Source: Hirsutella rhossiliensis
Lineage: Eukaryota > Ascomycota > Sordariomycetes > Hypocreales > Ophiocordycipitaceae
Assembly: GCF_020360975.1 (NCBI RefSeq)
Contig: NW_025408688.1
Location: 744,001 to 808,000, forward strand
DNA length: 64,000 bases
Direction: 5' to 3'
A program made the position numbers and the translations under genes. Each line of letters opens with the position of its first letter. Position 1 is the first letter of the stretch. The notes beneath the pieces were generated by a model. That model made no database searches and was not told where the DNA came from. It saw only the letters and a list, made by a program, of their open reading frames with translations. Below are positions 49,981 through 60,944 of the stretch, one piece after another.

Positions 49981-52500
49981 GATGGCCGCGGACGACTCGT
50001 ACACGGCAGCTGACGAGCGCGCCCGTGCCCGGAGGGCGGGCATCCAGGCGAAGAAGGACGAACAGCCGGCGAACACGACGCGGAGTTACGCGGCGAAGCA
50101 GCGGGAGTGGAAGGCGCGTCCCCCGGCCGGTCCTCCACTTCGATCCCTGTCACGTACGGCCCCCTAGGCGGCTAACAGACAAATGCGTATAGGCCTGGTG
50201 CCATACGCCTCGGGCTGCAGCAGACGGCTCGCTCTATAGCTGGCCCGACGGCGAGCTCGTAACGCCGGACAAGCTGGCGGCGTGGCTCAAAGAGGATATC
50301 CTGTTACGACGCGTTGTGCCGCCGCAGAAGAAGAAGCCGCGCGCGCGGGTAAGATTAGGGCAACGGCAACGGCGAGGCCGTACAGGTACGGCAACAGCGC
50401 GAACAGGAGCAGCTCGAGGCCGCGGCCATGGCAGAGGCCGAAAGCCTGGCCGAAGCTTTGAGGTCCCCTGGCCGAGGCCGCCGAGCTGCTCGCTGACGAC
50501 CGCGAGGGCTACGTGCCACCCACAGGCCTCGCGACGGCTGCAGTAGACCTTACCGAAGGGTCTTTGCTTACGAGGGGCACTATCGACGCCTATATCGCGG
50601 CCGTTATCGAGCTATGGAGGCTCCAGGTGGCTCACGGCAACGCGAATACGGAGAATCCCGGGCGCCGCCGTACGAGGATTCCTTGAGCAACGGGGCCGGC
50701 AGCGGGGAAGCACGACCGCGCCTCCTTTAAAGACCGCGGAAGCGACGGGATCCAGGCCGGCTACCTCCCGATGAATGGCTTCGGATCCAGGATCTCCTTC
50801 TCACTGGCGCCGCGTATACGCCGCAAAACCTCCGTACGCGAGTCGACCTCCTCTTCGGCCACTACTACCTCTTACGGGGGGAGAACCGGCGCAAGATGGA
50901 GCTTGCAGACCTATCCCTACTCGACTATCCGCCTTCGGAGGGCCCGACCCCCTGTGGTTGCCTGGTAAGCCTTTTACGGGACGGCAAGCTAAATAAGACG
51001 GCGAGGAAGGAGTTTATGGGCGCGCTCCGGCACAAGGACCCTTATTCTGTACGCAAGGGCCCTAGCACAGCTCTTCTTTGGCGCTGGCACGTCGCCGGCG
51101 AACCGCCCCGTCCTTCCGGCGCCGTCAGGACTGGTATCGGATCAAGGTCCTCGTCGGGCGGGACCGCGAGCAGGAGCTCGTACCCGACGCAGCTACAAGA
51201 GACCTGGCGTATCTTCGGCGCTGCCGGCCTTATCGCGTCGAAGAAGACGCACCTCCCGCGCAGGGTGGGCGCCCAGGACGCGGAGACCCATGGCACGTCG
51301 CTCGCCCAGATCTCGCAGGCCGGCCGCTGGAACCAGAGCGTGCTCTGCCAGGCATATCTTACGCACCTACCGCGGCAGTTCATGCGTATCGTCGCCGGCT
51401 TCTCGGCCTCCCGGGGACTACTCGCGCGTGCGGCTCACGAACCCCCGTACGTCTTACAAAAGCAGCTGTGGCCGTGGATCGAGGAGTGGGAACCCCGCTT
51501 TGAGGCGCGGGCGCGCCGGCAATGCTGGGCAGAAGGCGGTCTCGACGACGACGACCTAGCCGCTGACGGCTTCCTTAAGCTTATGCGGCGCCTGCGTATA
51601 GTACTTCTGCAGGACCTGGCCGTCCTACAGCTCCGCTACCCGTCGCTACCGTTCTTCGCCTACGCCCTTTGGCGGGCCCGAGTGGGACGAGTTCGCCGTC
51701 GCCGTGCGGTCCACCGCGGTAGGGGCTATGGAGCCGGTAAGCCTGCTCGTACGACGCGCGCTGCCGGAACTAAGCGGCGTCATAGAGAGCACGCGGGAGG
51801 CCCTGTTACAGAATAGTCAGCGGCTCGCCATCCGGCTTGAGGCCCGGCTGGACGGGATTCAGGGCGGCCTCGATGCCCTCCTCCAAGGCAAGGTCCCTAT
51901 CACCTTTACCGGCTACTTCGGAGCCGGGTCAGCAGAGGCGCTGGCCCCAGCCCCGGCCCCGGCCCCGTCAACAGTACCTACCTTGAATCTCAATACAGCC
52001 CGGCCCTGGCCCCGGCCCCGCCCCAGAGCCTCTGGTACCAGGCATGCCTATCGTCACAGCCCTGGCAAGGGTCTTTACGGTGGGGACGTCTGGAAGGAAT
52101 GGGGTGAAGGGTTTGCAGGTCAGAAGGCCGTACGGGAGCTGGAAGAGACGTGGGAAGCCGCTGGCGCCGGGGAACGGGGTCAGAGTGCAGTTCTGTCGCC
52201 GGAAGGTGATCTGGGACGAGCTGTTGGCCCGTATGGCGTCCGGCAAATGCAAGGAGGCGGCCGTTGCAGAGCTAGAGCTGTTACGCGCCGGCCGAAGCTT
52301 GAACCGACTCGTCGACGAGCTCAAACAGCGCCGACGGCGGGGCCAGGATCGGGGCCAGGGCCAGGGCCAGATACGGGTACAGGTAGGGACCCCCGTGCCC
52401 GATGACCCAGGTCCAGGCCCGGGACCAGGTCCAACTCGAGGTCAGGGCCGTCGGGGCGGAGGACCCGGATGGGAAAGCGGACCGCCCTCGTCGACGTAAG
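49981..52500 (+). pseudogene. Crypton recombinase, several frameshifts
   Basis: It starts near ATG 49981 (MAADDSYTAADERARARRAG). The core-binding part is in pieces to about 50750. The recombinase/Ndc10-like domain runs from about 50760: GENRRKMELADLSLLDYP (first Arg), GALRHKDPYS, FRRRQDWYRIKVLVG, KTHLPRRVGAQDAE (His-x-x-Arg), AGRWNQS and QAYLTHLPRQFMRIVAGF with the probable nucleophile Tyr (about 51357). A Pro/Ala-rich linker follows, then a GCR1_C-like domain (VWKEWGEGF, RRKVIWDELLARMASGK), and a Gly/Gln/Pro tail. Frames change near 50340, 50460, 50700, 51110, 51180, 51415, 51680, 51990 and 52100. All catalytic residues are present in the sequence. Confidence 0.75.
51945..52445 (+). repeat. 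GGCCCC-type low-complexity tracts in the Crypton
   Basis: Two tracts (about 51945-52030 and 52340-52445) of GGCCCC/GGCCAG hexamers encode Ala-Pro and Gly-Gln repeats that flank the GCR1_C-like domain. Confidence 0.6.
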
Positions 52501-52877
52501 CCAGCCGCCTCGTAGAGTCTTTATACATATTTATATCCATGTAACTAGACATATTTTTGAGGATCAAAGGGCCGTAGGATCGGTGCATTACTATCTCGCA
52601 GTTCCTGTAGCCGAGCCTAGCCCCCCCATTACCCATTCGCGGCGCTGCAACGCAAATATCTCGACGGACAGTAGCCTATACGGAGTGCTCCTCGACCAAA
52701 CGCGCCGCCGGAGTGGAGTAGTCCCCCAGGCCCCGGAATGGCCTCGATTGGGCTGCTGGCCGTGGAGATATTCGCGTGCGCGGCGCCGGGCACTTATCAG
52801 ATGGTAGATATGTAATCGCATACGATTTCCCGAAATTACTCCGCAAATCGACCCCACGATAAGTCCTGCTTATCATG

Positions 52878-53798
52878 TACGTTACCTCTTTTAATCCCTC
52901 CGTATGATCGTTTTGGCTGTTGCTCCGCAATTTCCCGGACTTTCCTAGCTGCAAGTTGGTAGGTCCACTGTGTCGAAGCAGCTGCTGCTAGGGAAGGTGC
53001 TGGTGCGGTCCTTGTCGTATAAGGTCGAAGGGCCTTATAGTGGTTAAATTGCGCAATAACAGCTTCTTCGTCAAGCTTTCGGCCCTCTTCTCGAAAGACT
53101 GTTGCGTAGCCGTCACTTAGGTGCCTAATCACATTAGCAAGGTCACGCAACCACTGGCCTGTAAGGGCCTCGGTAATAAAATAGAGGTCTGCATCCTCCA
53201 TAATCTCTTCCCATTTTGTTAGCCAGTCCGAAAGGCTCGTTCTTGGCCCGTAGCTTTGAATATGACTGTGGTATTGCCTCCTGATCCGTTCAGTTATAAA
53301 GCCGGGAGTAGGGGCCGTCGAAGTCTCTAGTTTGATTAGCCACTGACGAAGAGAGTCACCTTCCCGCAAAGAGGTCAGCTTTGCCTTGCTGACTGAGTCC
53401 GTAATAGCTGATCTAGCTGCTGTAATAAGTTTTATCTCGTAGAGATATCGCTTTCGTCGAGTCTCGTAGTCATTAGCCGCATTTCCATACGCCTTTTGCT
53501 GCGTAGCTGTAAGATCAGTATATCTAATAGCCGCAGGAACAGCACTAATAGCAGCAGGAACAGCACTAGCTGTGGCCGAACGAATGTTAGCGGAAGGTTG
53601 GGAGGTAGCTGCGTCGGCTGTGGTAGGCGAGAAATCAGCGTATTGGGGTTCTCGAGGAAGGGTGAATGGCTGCGCGTTATCTTCAAAGAGAAGATGATGA
53701 ATCAAAAAGTCCGTATGGGATCGAAGCTCTTTTATCCATTGATCCCAATCTTGGGGCTCCGAAAGAATTGTTCGTCGTGATGCTAGGTTCTTCGACAT
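52878..53798 (-). pseudogene. Ty1/copia gag, 3'-truncated by the Crypton (copia#3)
   Basis: It starts at ATG 53798 (MSKNLASRRTILSEPQDWDQ) and is open for about 307 residues: WIKELRSHTDFLIHHLLF, DLTATQQKAYGNAANDYE, LTGQWLRDLANVIRHLSDG. This is a UBN2/copia-type gag. Homology ends near 52878; the last ~15 residues of the frame come from the Crypton end. A CVPAA(I)-like duplicated segment (SAVPAAISAVPAAI) lies near residue 90. No protease or pol remains. Confidence 0.7.
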
Positions 53799-53888
53799 CT
53801 TCGCTGACTGTATAATTTGAGAGGCAACAAGGATGAAGAAAGGCTGGTTGCAATCTGCACACCGGAAGTTACAGAAACTCTGTTTCTC

Positions 53889-53901
53889 CCGGGCTCATAA
53901 C
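53889..53901 (-). other. copia#3 primer-binding site (half-tRNA type)
   Basis: The minus strand reads GTTATGAGCCCGG between the LTR and gag, identical to the site of copia#1 and complementary to the initiator tRNA-Met anticodon arm. Confidence 0.55.
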
Positions 53902-54290
53902 TCTCACGAAGAGAGCATGCAAGTGGGCATTGATTGTTTTAATAATGGGTGTGTTCTGTTGTATTCCGTTGTGTCTGTCCCTCTTGCAATGCCCTCTAAG
54001 CCTCTTCTAGGCTCCCTATTTAAATCCCTTGGTTCCCTATTGATATCCCCTTTTCAGTTGTATAGGTACAATATCTAGGAGGCTGGGCTCCTTTCCCCAG
54101 CCTCCCCTTTACATACTGACTTTCCCTAGTCGCCGAGGGCTCTTTCAGCTTCCCCCGTATATGCAGTCTCTCTACAGCCTATGTGGCTGCCTAATGCGGT
54201 CTCCTAATAGCCTTCTGCAGCCTCAGAACTCTCTGCAGGCTGCCTTTCTGTCTAGCCTGTCGGGGCCCTTAGCTGTATAAGTTACCCCTT
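53902..54290 (-). repeat. copia#3 LTR (approximate)
   Basis: It follows the primer-binding site. Structure resembles the LTRs at 36225 and 42140 (TTGATATCCCCTTTTCAG, then TAGGTACAATATCTAGGAGG), with CTATTTAAATCC as a possible TATA region near 54023. The outer end is not defined. Confidence 0.5.
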
Positions 54291-54299
54291 ATGGCCACC

Positions 54300-55024
54300 C
54301 CGAGCTCAAGATCTCAGACGTGCTTCGCGACAAACTTCGACACTATCCTGGCCGCAACGCGCTAACCCAGCTCCGCCTACGCCTACCTTCGACTCTTTTG
54401 CCAATCACTTGCTTTTATCCGTGCTCAAAAAGGACTGATGAAGACGATTTCATTTGTAAATGGCTCACTTAGCGATGCCGCGAACAATTCCAGGGAGATG
54501 AGGTTAACGACTTGCAGCCGTTGTCGCCGCCACTGCCGTACAGTATGTGACTCTTATAGACTTATAGAGCCGAATATAACTACCAAAATCCCATCCTGGC
54601 TCGGAGGAATAAAACTCGGGCTACTTATGTGGACACAATTAGCCAGCTGGCAGATACAGTACTGTACTCAAAGTGAATTATCTACACAAATAACCATATT
54701 CCACTCGGTCAACTCCGAAGAGGCCCCTTGCTTGTTCCACGATCTCGCGGCTAACGATTTGGCAACCCCGGCTGAAATTGAAGATCGTCCCATCGTCACG
54801 TCGCATCCGCGTGTCTTCGACTTCATTTCTGTCCGCAGCTTTATCCCCACAATAACACTTGCAGCCGATGCCACTGCCTTGCGGTAAGTGGCTAGTAATG
54901 AGTTGCTTCGAAGATAAATCCCGTGGGCAGGCTTGGGGCCAGATAGCTTTGCGGCAGCGCTTTATGACCTAACCCCTTAATGCGCCCCCCTCCCCCCACA
55001 GGTTCCGTATGCTTTTCATCGCGA
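54300..55024. other. unassigned region
   Basis: A 149-residue open frame (54438-54887, plus) has no recognisable domain, and its composition does not favour coding. No RNA gene or terminal repeat seen. Confidence 0.3.
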
Positions 55025-56075
55025 CTAGAGGATATTAGTATAATAGGAATCCGAATCATGACAGTTTCTGCTTACGTGTGATCTGTATGCACCACATGAT
55101 GCCGATGCCGCGGAACCCTTCTTTGGGATGCTCGAATACTGGCAAGTCTTCCCCCCTGCAACGCACCGCTCACATGGTTGGGTCCTGCTACATCTGGATT
55201 TCCTTGCCCTGCAGGCCTGGCAAGCCCGGTCGGCTCTTCGGATGATGTTGGATGTCTGCGAGAAGAACAAGCAGCCCGGCTGTGGTCGTTCATCCTGCCC
55301 TGCCACCTGTTGCACAGAGAGCTGGTTGTCACTGTTGCTGTCGACGTGCACGGTTGTGGGCTTCCCTAGCATGGCGCCCATGCCTATGGACCGGACTGTC
55401 GCACCCTTCGGACTCGTATCGCCATGGCTGTCGGCGCGGGGAGCGTTGATCACAGGTATTGACTGCGAGGTGACGGCTCTGACGGTCAAGCCCATGGTGG
55501 GCGGCATCTGAGGCGCGCACTGCACGGCTATCCGCTTGCACCACTCCCGACAAGGGGGACTGTGTACTGGGAAAGTGACGAATCACGACTGACTCTTCAC
55601 CGATCTTGCCATAATCTGTCGCCCTGCTCTCATACGGTGGGCTCGGCTCGTACACCACACTAGGGAACGGATTTGGCTCCTCAACATCAGCCAGGCTTTG
55701 GAAGCCCCGGTGTGTCCCATGCGATGCAATGCAAACCTTTGAATGGGATTTCAGGTCGTTTTCATCAACGTATGACAGTGAGCAGCCCGCCACCAGACAT
55801 ACATAGTATCGATCGCGGTGGGAATGTGGTTGCTCCATGTTAGATGGCGCTACTGCATATGTGAATGCCGACCTCTGCTGGACTTGTGCCGCGCCGGATG
55901 CGAAGGCTTCTCGCTGCTTCCCGTGCAAGGCATGAACTCTGCTCAGTTCACTGCTTTTACACTGGTCCGGCAAGTTGCAGTTATATTCAGGGGCGGTGGC
56001 GAGGAGTGCTTCGGCGTATGTTGCCAAGTCAAAGACTCGCTCATCCTCAGTACGAGGGCTAGCTTCATCCGCCAT
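55025..56075 (-). pseudogene. C2H2 + Zn(II)2Cys6 transcription factor, one frameshift
   Basis: The start is ATG 56075 (MADEASPRTEDERVFD). Residues about 90-125 form a C2H2-like finger (YVCLVAGCSLSYVDENDLKS, HSKVC). A frame change near 55530 leads to the C-terminal part with a binuclear cluster: CQACRARKSRC and CERCVAGGKTC (about 55235-55150), the Cys spacing of fungal Gal4-type DNA-binding domains. The total would be about 350 residues. The protein should act in the nucleus. A finger plus a C-terminal Zn2Cys6 cluster is a less common order. One indel is the only break, so it may be a real gene with a sequence error. Confidence 0.65.
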
Positions 56076-56201
56076 CGGCGAAATTCGGCGCAGAAGACGG
56101 CTAATATGTCGTAGTTCGGATACTCAAGCTCGGTGGAGGGCTTGGCGTGGCCGCGTGGGTGCCATGGAAATACGCAGCCAGGGCCGAGGAAAGTTTTGGA
56201 C

Positions 56202-56211
56202 TTTATAGTGC
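56202..56211 (-). promoter_or_regulatory. possible TATA box of the zinc-cluster gene
   Basis: The minus strand reads CACTATAAAG about 130 bp upstream of the ATG at 56075. The rest of 56090-56832 shows no gene. Confidence 0.4.
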
Positions 56212-56832
56212 TCGACCTTGCACCACAAGGCTGAAGCCCGAGGCGACTAGAGTATTATCAGTATACTAGAGCCAAAACGCACCTTGAGGAGGAATCAGGC
56301 CGAGATGGGTATGCCAAATCATGTTTGATGGAAACAGGCAGGAATACCATGCGCGCCCCATGCCGGATGCTACTCGACCTGAATTGATTGCTGGCTGCGG
56401 CACCTTGTAAGCTTTGCACAGGATAATGCATGAAAGACTATTGCTCCTAAAGTAGCTCTTCCCTCTGGACCAGGCAGCTGGCCTGGACCTCTCAAGGCAG
56501 CAGCGGAACCAACAGGCAAAGGTCGGAGTCTTACGTTCGCGTAACCACTGAGACTGCGGGTTGCAAGACAAATCTGGGCTCTGTACCCTTGAATGCCTCG
56601 CCATATCATGTTCGCTTACGCGCACTCGGCTCACGTTCGCTACGATAACGGATTTGCGGTTACTGATCAACTACAGGCTTGTGGAACCAATGACTACCAC
56701 CTTGATCTCTGGGCTTCGATGAAATACAGTCATAGAACAGGTGACGGCGTTGAAGGGAATGTTTGTATTTACAGGCAATTCCCAGCATCAACATGTACAT
56801 TTCTGCTGTCACCGCTGGCCGAGGCATGGAAA

Positions 56833-57696
56833 TCAACCGCCGGAGGTGCTTCCTGGAGGAACGTAATGTGGTATCGTCGAGTCTGAATATGTATATGTCG
56901 GTAGAGAGCGTTGTAAGTGCATTGCCGGACGGTCGCCCATAAACATAGCCTGTGTTGTGGCCATGGGTTGGCCGGGACTGTCCAGCATCGACGGAGACGG
57001 ATGCTCACAATGAACACTGCCTTGTCGCGTGGTGCTCACACGACTGAAAGGGGTTATCAGTGGGCATTTGTATTGAACCCCCAATCCCATGACTGCGGTA
57101 GCCATGCCCATGTGATGTTGATAGCCGTAGGAGGACGTCGTGAGCTGCGACGACTCCAAGATAGACGACCTCGTCGTCGACCCGCTGGTAGTGGAGGGAT
57201 CCCGACATGACTGTCTCGGCAAATAGAGGGAAGAGAGGGAGAAGTCTTGATCTAGATTGGCTAGTCGACGCGGCACCAGGAGCTGTTCCAGCGACTGGAC
57301 GGCGGCCCCAGGGTCGCCGGCGCGAGAAGGATGGTCTTGGTCGGCATCAAGTGGCACGAAAGTCCCCGACTGCAAGAAATGGGCAACATGGTCGTCACTA
57401 AAGCCATGCCTGTTGAGAAGCTCCCGTAGCTGCTTGTTCTCCTCAGCTACTCTCCTCGCAGCTATCTGGATCTCGGTCGAAGCCTCGATGCCCTGGAGCT
57501 CGCATACCCTCAGTCGCTGTTCGAGCTCCTGGACATACTCTCTCCGTCGGGCGCGCGATCTCCTTTGGTTGTCTCGAATTCGGACTAAGCTGTTCTTCTG
57601 CTAGAGCAGAGAAAGAGACGGAGTCTCGTGTTAGAAAAGGCTATTCCTGTCGATGGTATCGCCTAGGTTTATGTCACTTACTGCGGGGGCTGTCAT
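56833..57696 (-). CDS. bZIP transcription factor, two exons, intact
   Basis: Exon 1 is only five codons (57696-57682, MTAPA). An 84-bp intron (57681-57598, GTAAGT to TAGCAG) follows, then exon 2 from 57597 to the stop at 56833. The protein, about 259 residues, starts with a basic region (LVRIRDNQRRSRARRREYVQ) and a leucine-zipper region (ELEQRLRVCELQGIEAST, ARRVAEENKQLRELL), then NRHGFSDDHVAHFLQSG and a Ser/Thr/Pro-rich C-terminus. This basic region and the RHG motif are typical of a large family of filamentous-ascomycete bZIPs of mostly unknown targets. It is the one clearly intact known gene in the window. Upstream 57697-58000 is probably its leader and promoter. Confidence 0.85.
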
Positions 57697-57719
57697 TTAG
57701 CTTGCAGGCTTGTCTATAG

Positions 57720-58942
57720 ACTCTTCTTGCTCAGTGAAGGGGGAAAGCAAAATAAAAATAAAAATCAGGTGAATAGTCCCGTAAGTAGAGTATCGGTCCA
57801 ATGCTGGGTGTCGGGAAAGAATGGGGGTTGGCAAAAGGAAAAACGAGGAAATGGACAAAACTTGTTAGATCTCTGGCAAGGGAAGTATTTGGGGAAAGAA
57901 CAAGTAAGATAGCTACAGCAGCTTCACGCCTTCTTTGCTTGGCCGCGTGCTGGTCATGGCGTAGCCCTTGCAGTCTTCCCAGGGGCTTGGACAAAGGACA
58001 GTCGGATTTGCATTTTACGGGTCACATTTGTCCCGTGTTGGTGGGAAATGGAATACTCGCCCCTGAGTAAACGTGATGAGTCGGTTGGTTAGCTGGACCG
58101 AGTCTTGGGAGCCGCTCGCTTTAGAGCCCCTGCCTGTTTGCCAATATTTCATAACTGTCATATCCAACCAGTATTGCAGAACATCCGTACCTCGGCAGCC
58201 GCGGACGCAGGTCTCACAGAGGCTACCTTCTTCTTCCGAGGTGGATGCCGACGTGGGCAGCCCTTCCCTTGTCACGAGGCTTCCTTCCCTGCGAGCTTCG
58301 CCACCCCCCAGCACTTCCCATGCCAGGACGAGGGAAGAGAAATCAACAGGCAGAATCCTGCGTCACGCTCACCCCCTGACTCCCACTGCAGGGGAGCTAA
58401 GGGCCAGTCTGCATGCATGGTTCGGAAGAGGCGGTCCGCCCAGTCACCCTAGACTCTAGAGATTCGTCCCGGTGCCTATTTGGAAGTTGGCTGCTGGTGG
58501 ATTTGGGATGTGATCGACGCGTAGATGCAGAAGCTGGAGGTGTCCTGGTCAGGGATACATGGACTATTTGATGCAAGGGATGGTTGAAGACTTAGGCTGA
58601 CTGGTAGACGTCCCCCCGAAGGGGTGGCTCACAGGCATCAGCCAAGCAACAGCGGACCACAACCCCGAAACAGGAGGAAGGTGCATGAGCCAACCCGGCT
58701 GAAAGTTGGCATGAAGTGGTCAAGGTCGCATTGTGGAGGACCTGCGGGATAATTTGCTGGAGCTCACATCAGGGGTTACAGACAAGCTCGACCCGGGAAA
58801 CCCGTTCCACACTCGTGCGGAAAGCAGAGGAACATAGACACCAACCCACCTATTCTTTGTCTTCCCTATCACTCTCCTTGTTCTTGCAGCTCTCTGAGAG
58901 CCAACGAGCGGCGGACGATCTAACGAAGGCCTTTTGCCCACC
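57720..58942. other. intergenic region between divergent genes
   Basis: It lies between the bZIP (minus) and the next gene (plus), so it probably holds both promoters. Open frames around 58015-58459 have no recognisable domain and look like shadows. No repeats noticed. Confidence 0.4.
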
Positions 58943-59572
58943 ATGTCGACTGACTCTGCCTCGACGACTCAGGAAGATGCGAGTCCCTTTCACACTGAGT
59001 CGGTTGCCTGTGGACAAACTGGTCATATCCGTGCCCTCGATAGGATTCTACGTCCTGCCTCGCCAACCTCGGAGGTTTGGGACACCGAAACTCAATACAA
59101 CAGCGTAGGCCGTCGCGACGAACAGGCGCAAGGCGAGATTACAGAGTCACCTACAGCAGAGGCACATCCAGTGCTCGCACCTAGCCATCTTCATGACTCT
59201 TCCTCTTGCAGCGACGGGAAGGAGAATCGTCCTCCTGGACTTGTATTTCAGGTCGCCGTATCCGACACTTGCCATCGAGTAGAGGCCAACGGTTCCATCG
59301 ATAGCGGACAAGACGAACAAATTGAACTGGAGTTCGGCTTGCCTCTTCGCAAGCCTGTTCAAATAACCTTGAGGTTCTCCCAGAGTTCCCCTCCAGGTTC
59401 GTCACGATGCACCAGACAGCGCGAGCGGAGGAGCCATGATGATTTCACCGGGAGGAAGGATGCATGGCTTCTATCGCCCGAGCAAAGATGGCAAGCTCCT
59501 AGGCAAAGGCACAAGAGGCAGCGTGCTCAGAAATTTCGGAGGAGCAAGCGACCGGCCGTAGAAGAGTGTTGA
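58943..59572 (+). CDS. unknown 209-residue protein, likely disordered, with NLS
   Basis: The chosen start, ATG 58943, has a good context (CCACCATGTCG) after a C/T-rich leader. The protein is Ser/Asp/Glu-rich, has a DGKENRPPGLVFQVAVSDT segment near the middle and ends in a strongly basic stretch (RHKRQRAQKFRRSKRP), probably a nuclear localisation signal. No known domain. A CTTGCAG just upstream could be the acceptor of a leader intron. It lies head-to-head with the bZIP gene. A single open exon without frameshifts in the gene island favours a real gene. Confidence 0.5.
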   Translation: MSTDSASTTQEDASPFHTESVACGQTGHIRALDRILRPASPTSEVWDTETQYNSVGRRDEQAQGEITESPTAEAHPVLAPSHLHDSSSCSDGKENRPPGLVFQVAVSDTCHRVEANGSIDSGQDEQIELEFGLPLRKPVQITLRFSQSSPPGSSRCTRQRERRSHDDFTGRKDAWLLSPEQRWQAPRQRHKRQRAQKFRRSKRPAVEEC

Positions 59573-60735
59573 ATTTGAGTATCTTTACCAGCCTTAGAAT
59601 GGGGGTGGTTCCTTGATGCACCTCCATGAAACATTGATTCCACAAGCTAGTATCAACATCCTCGGTCGTCTTCATACGAGACTTGTCGGGGAACTGCCTC
59701 GTATTGGCGATTCATGCGATGTGTGCTGATACTGATAGTTCAATCCGTTGTAGCCTGTAAATGCCCCCTGCTGCCTTTATTTACAGTTACCATGCATTCA
59801 AGGAACAAGGTTTGATGATGTCGGAACTGACGGTAGAAACACATGTCGGATCACGTGCATCATCACGTGCAGACACCGGGCAAATCCGGCAGCCAATTTC
59901 CCTTTAGGGACGAGGCCTCCTTAGAGGCCTTGTCACACAACAAGAGGCACGGACAGTATGGATGACTGAGCAACGATCGGGAAGGAGATCCCCTGTGAAT
60001 CGGGCAACGAAAGACTCTTAATTCTCTATCTAAGTGATGGTGAAAAGTTGGCTTCTTATACTTGTGATTTTGGGCTGAGTGGCGATGTTGCCACCCAGGC
60101 AGCATAGATGACGACGTCACCTAGAAGGTTCGAATCCATCACTAATATGGCATTACGAACTGCTTGCTGCCTGTTAGGCAGCACAGTGAATGAGCGTTCC
60201 GATCTTGACAGGCCTCAAGAAGAAAAAGAACACAGATCATCACAATCAATACAACCTCTTTTGCAGCTGCACACAAGCTGCTGCATTAAACCTTGATCCA
60301 TCGTGCATACCTACCTATTTCCTCATTAGGCCCGAGCCGCAGAACCACCGTTCTGACAGATGACAGCATCGGCTCAAGCTCCGCATAACTTGCCCCATCA
60401 CTCCACGAATACTGTAGTGCCTCCAGGACACGGCTTACATACTAGACATTCGGTAAGCAAAGGCCACAACGTAAGGTAAATCGTCCGTACCGTTAATCCG
60501 AAGCATTCCATTCCAACCAGCCGCTGACGCAAGGTATTTTGCTGGTATGGGTCGACGGTAGCAATGCCTACAGTGAGGAGTGGCCACAACGTTGCCAGTT
60601 GGTCGATACCCGTCGTAAAGCGGCCCATCAATGTGATGATTCGATCGGCAGCAGTCTTTACTTCAGTGTTAAAGGCCGCGCTTCCAATCCTTGTGGTAAT
60701 CCTTTCGAGGTAGATGGTTCATGCTAGACCATGGC
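59573..60735. other. region without recognised genes
   Basis: It contains a dispersed repeat copy at about 60320-60360 (see 16211) and a GGCCACAACGT direct repeat (about 60462 and 60582). A GGTTCGAATCC at 60128 resembles a tRNA B box but no tRNA can be folded around it. Confidence 0.35.
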
Positions 60736-60925
60736 TGTGAAAGGCCTCTAGTGAGTTGATACAACTAACTAGTCCCTATGCTGTTTACTATCAAGATAGA
60801 GAAGAAAGAAAGAAAGAAAGAGAATCTACTACATGAGAGCACAATAGCATTTTATAGCTTCGAGCCAATGGAAGGTTCTAGAAGCTAGGCGGCGCAGCCG
60901 CCGTTAAAGCGGCTTGCCCGTTACA
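60736..60925 (-). repeat. gypsy#2 3' LTR
   Basis: On the minus strand it runs TGTAACGGGC ... GGCCTTTCACA, 190 bp, the same end pattern as gypsy#1. A polypurine tract GGAAGGGAGGAGGTAA (60941-60926) precedes it. A GAAA microsatellite lies inside (about 60802-60822). Confidence 0.75.
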
Positions 60926-60944
60926 TTACCTCCTCCCTTCCAAC

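Larger units (their letters stand above)
49786..52870 (+). mobile_element. Crypton (tyrosine-recombinase transposon)
   Basis: It encodes a tyrosine recombinase followed by a GCR1_C-like domain, the arrangement known for fungal Cryptons. The boundaries are estimated from clusters of ACTTATC/GATAAGT motifs at both sides and from the loss of copia gag homology near 52878. Cryptons make no target duplication, so ends cannot be proven from one copy. Confidence 0.7.

Noticed and set aside
54438..54887. 149-residue plus-strand open frame
   Set aside because: No family resemblance, no start context and no neighbour support; listed only as an unassigned region.
58015..58459. open frames on both strands between the bZIP and the unknown gene
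   Set aside because: Overlap each other on opposite strands without domains; more likely promoter region.
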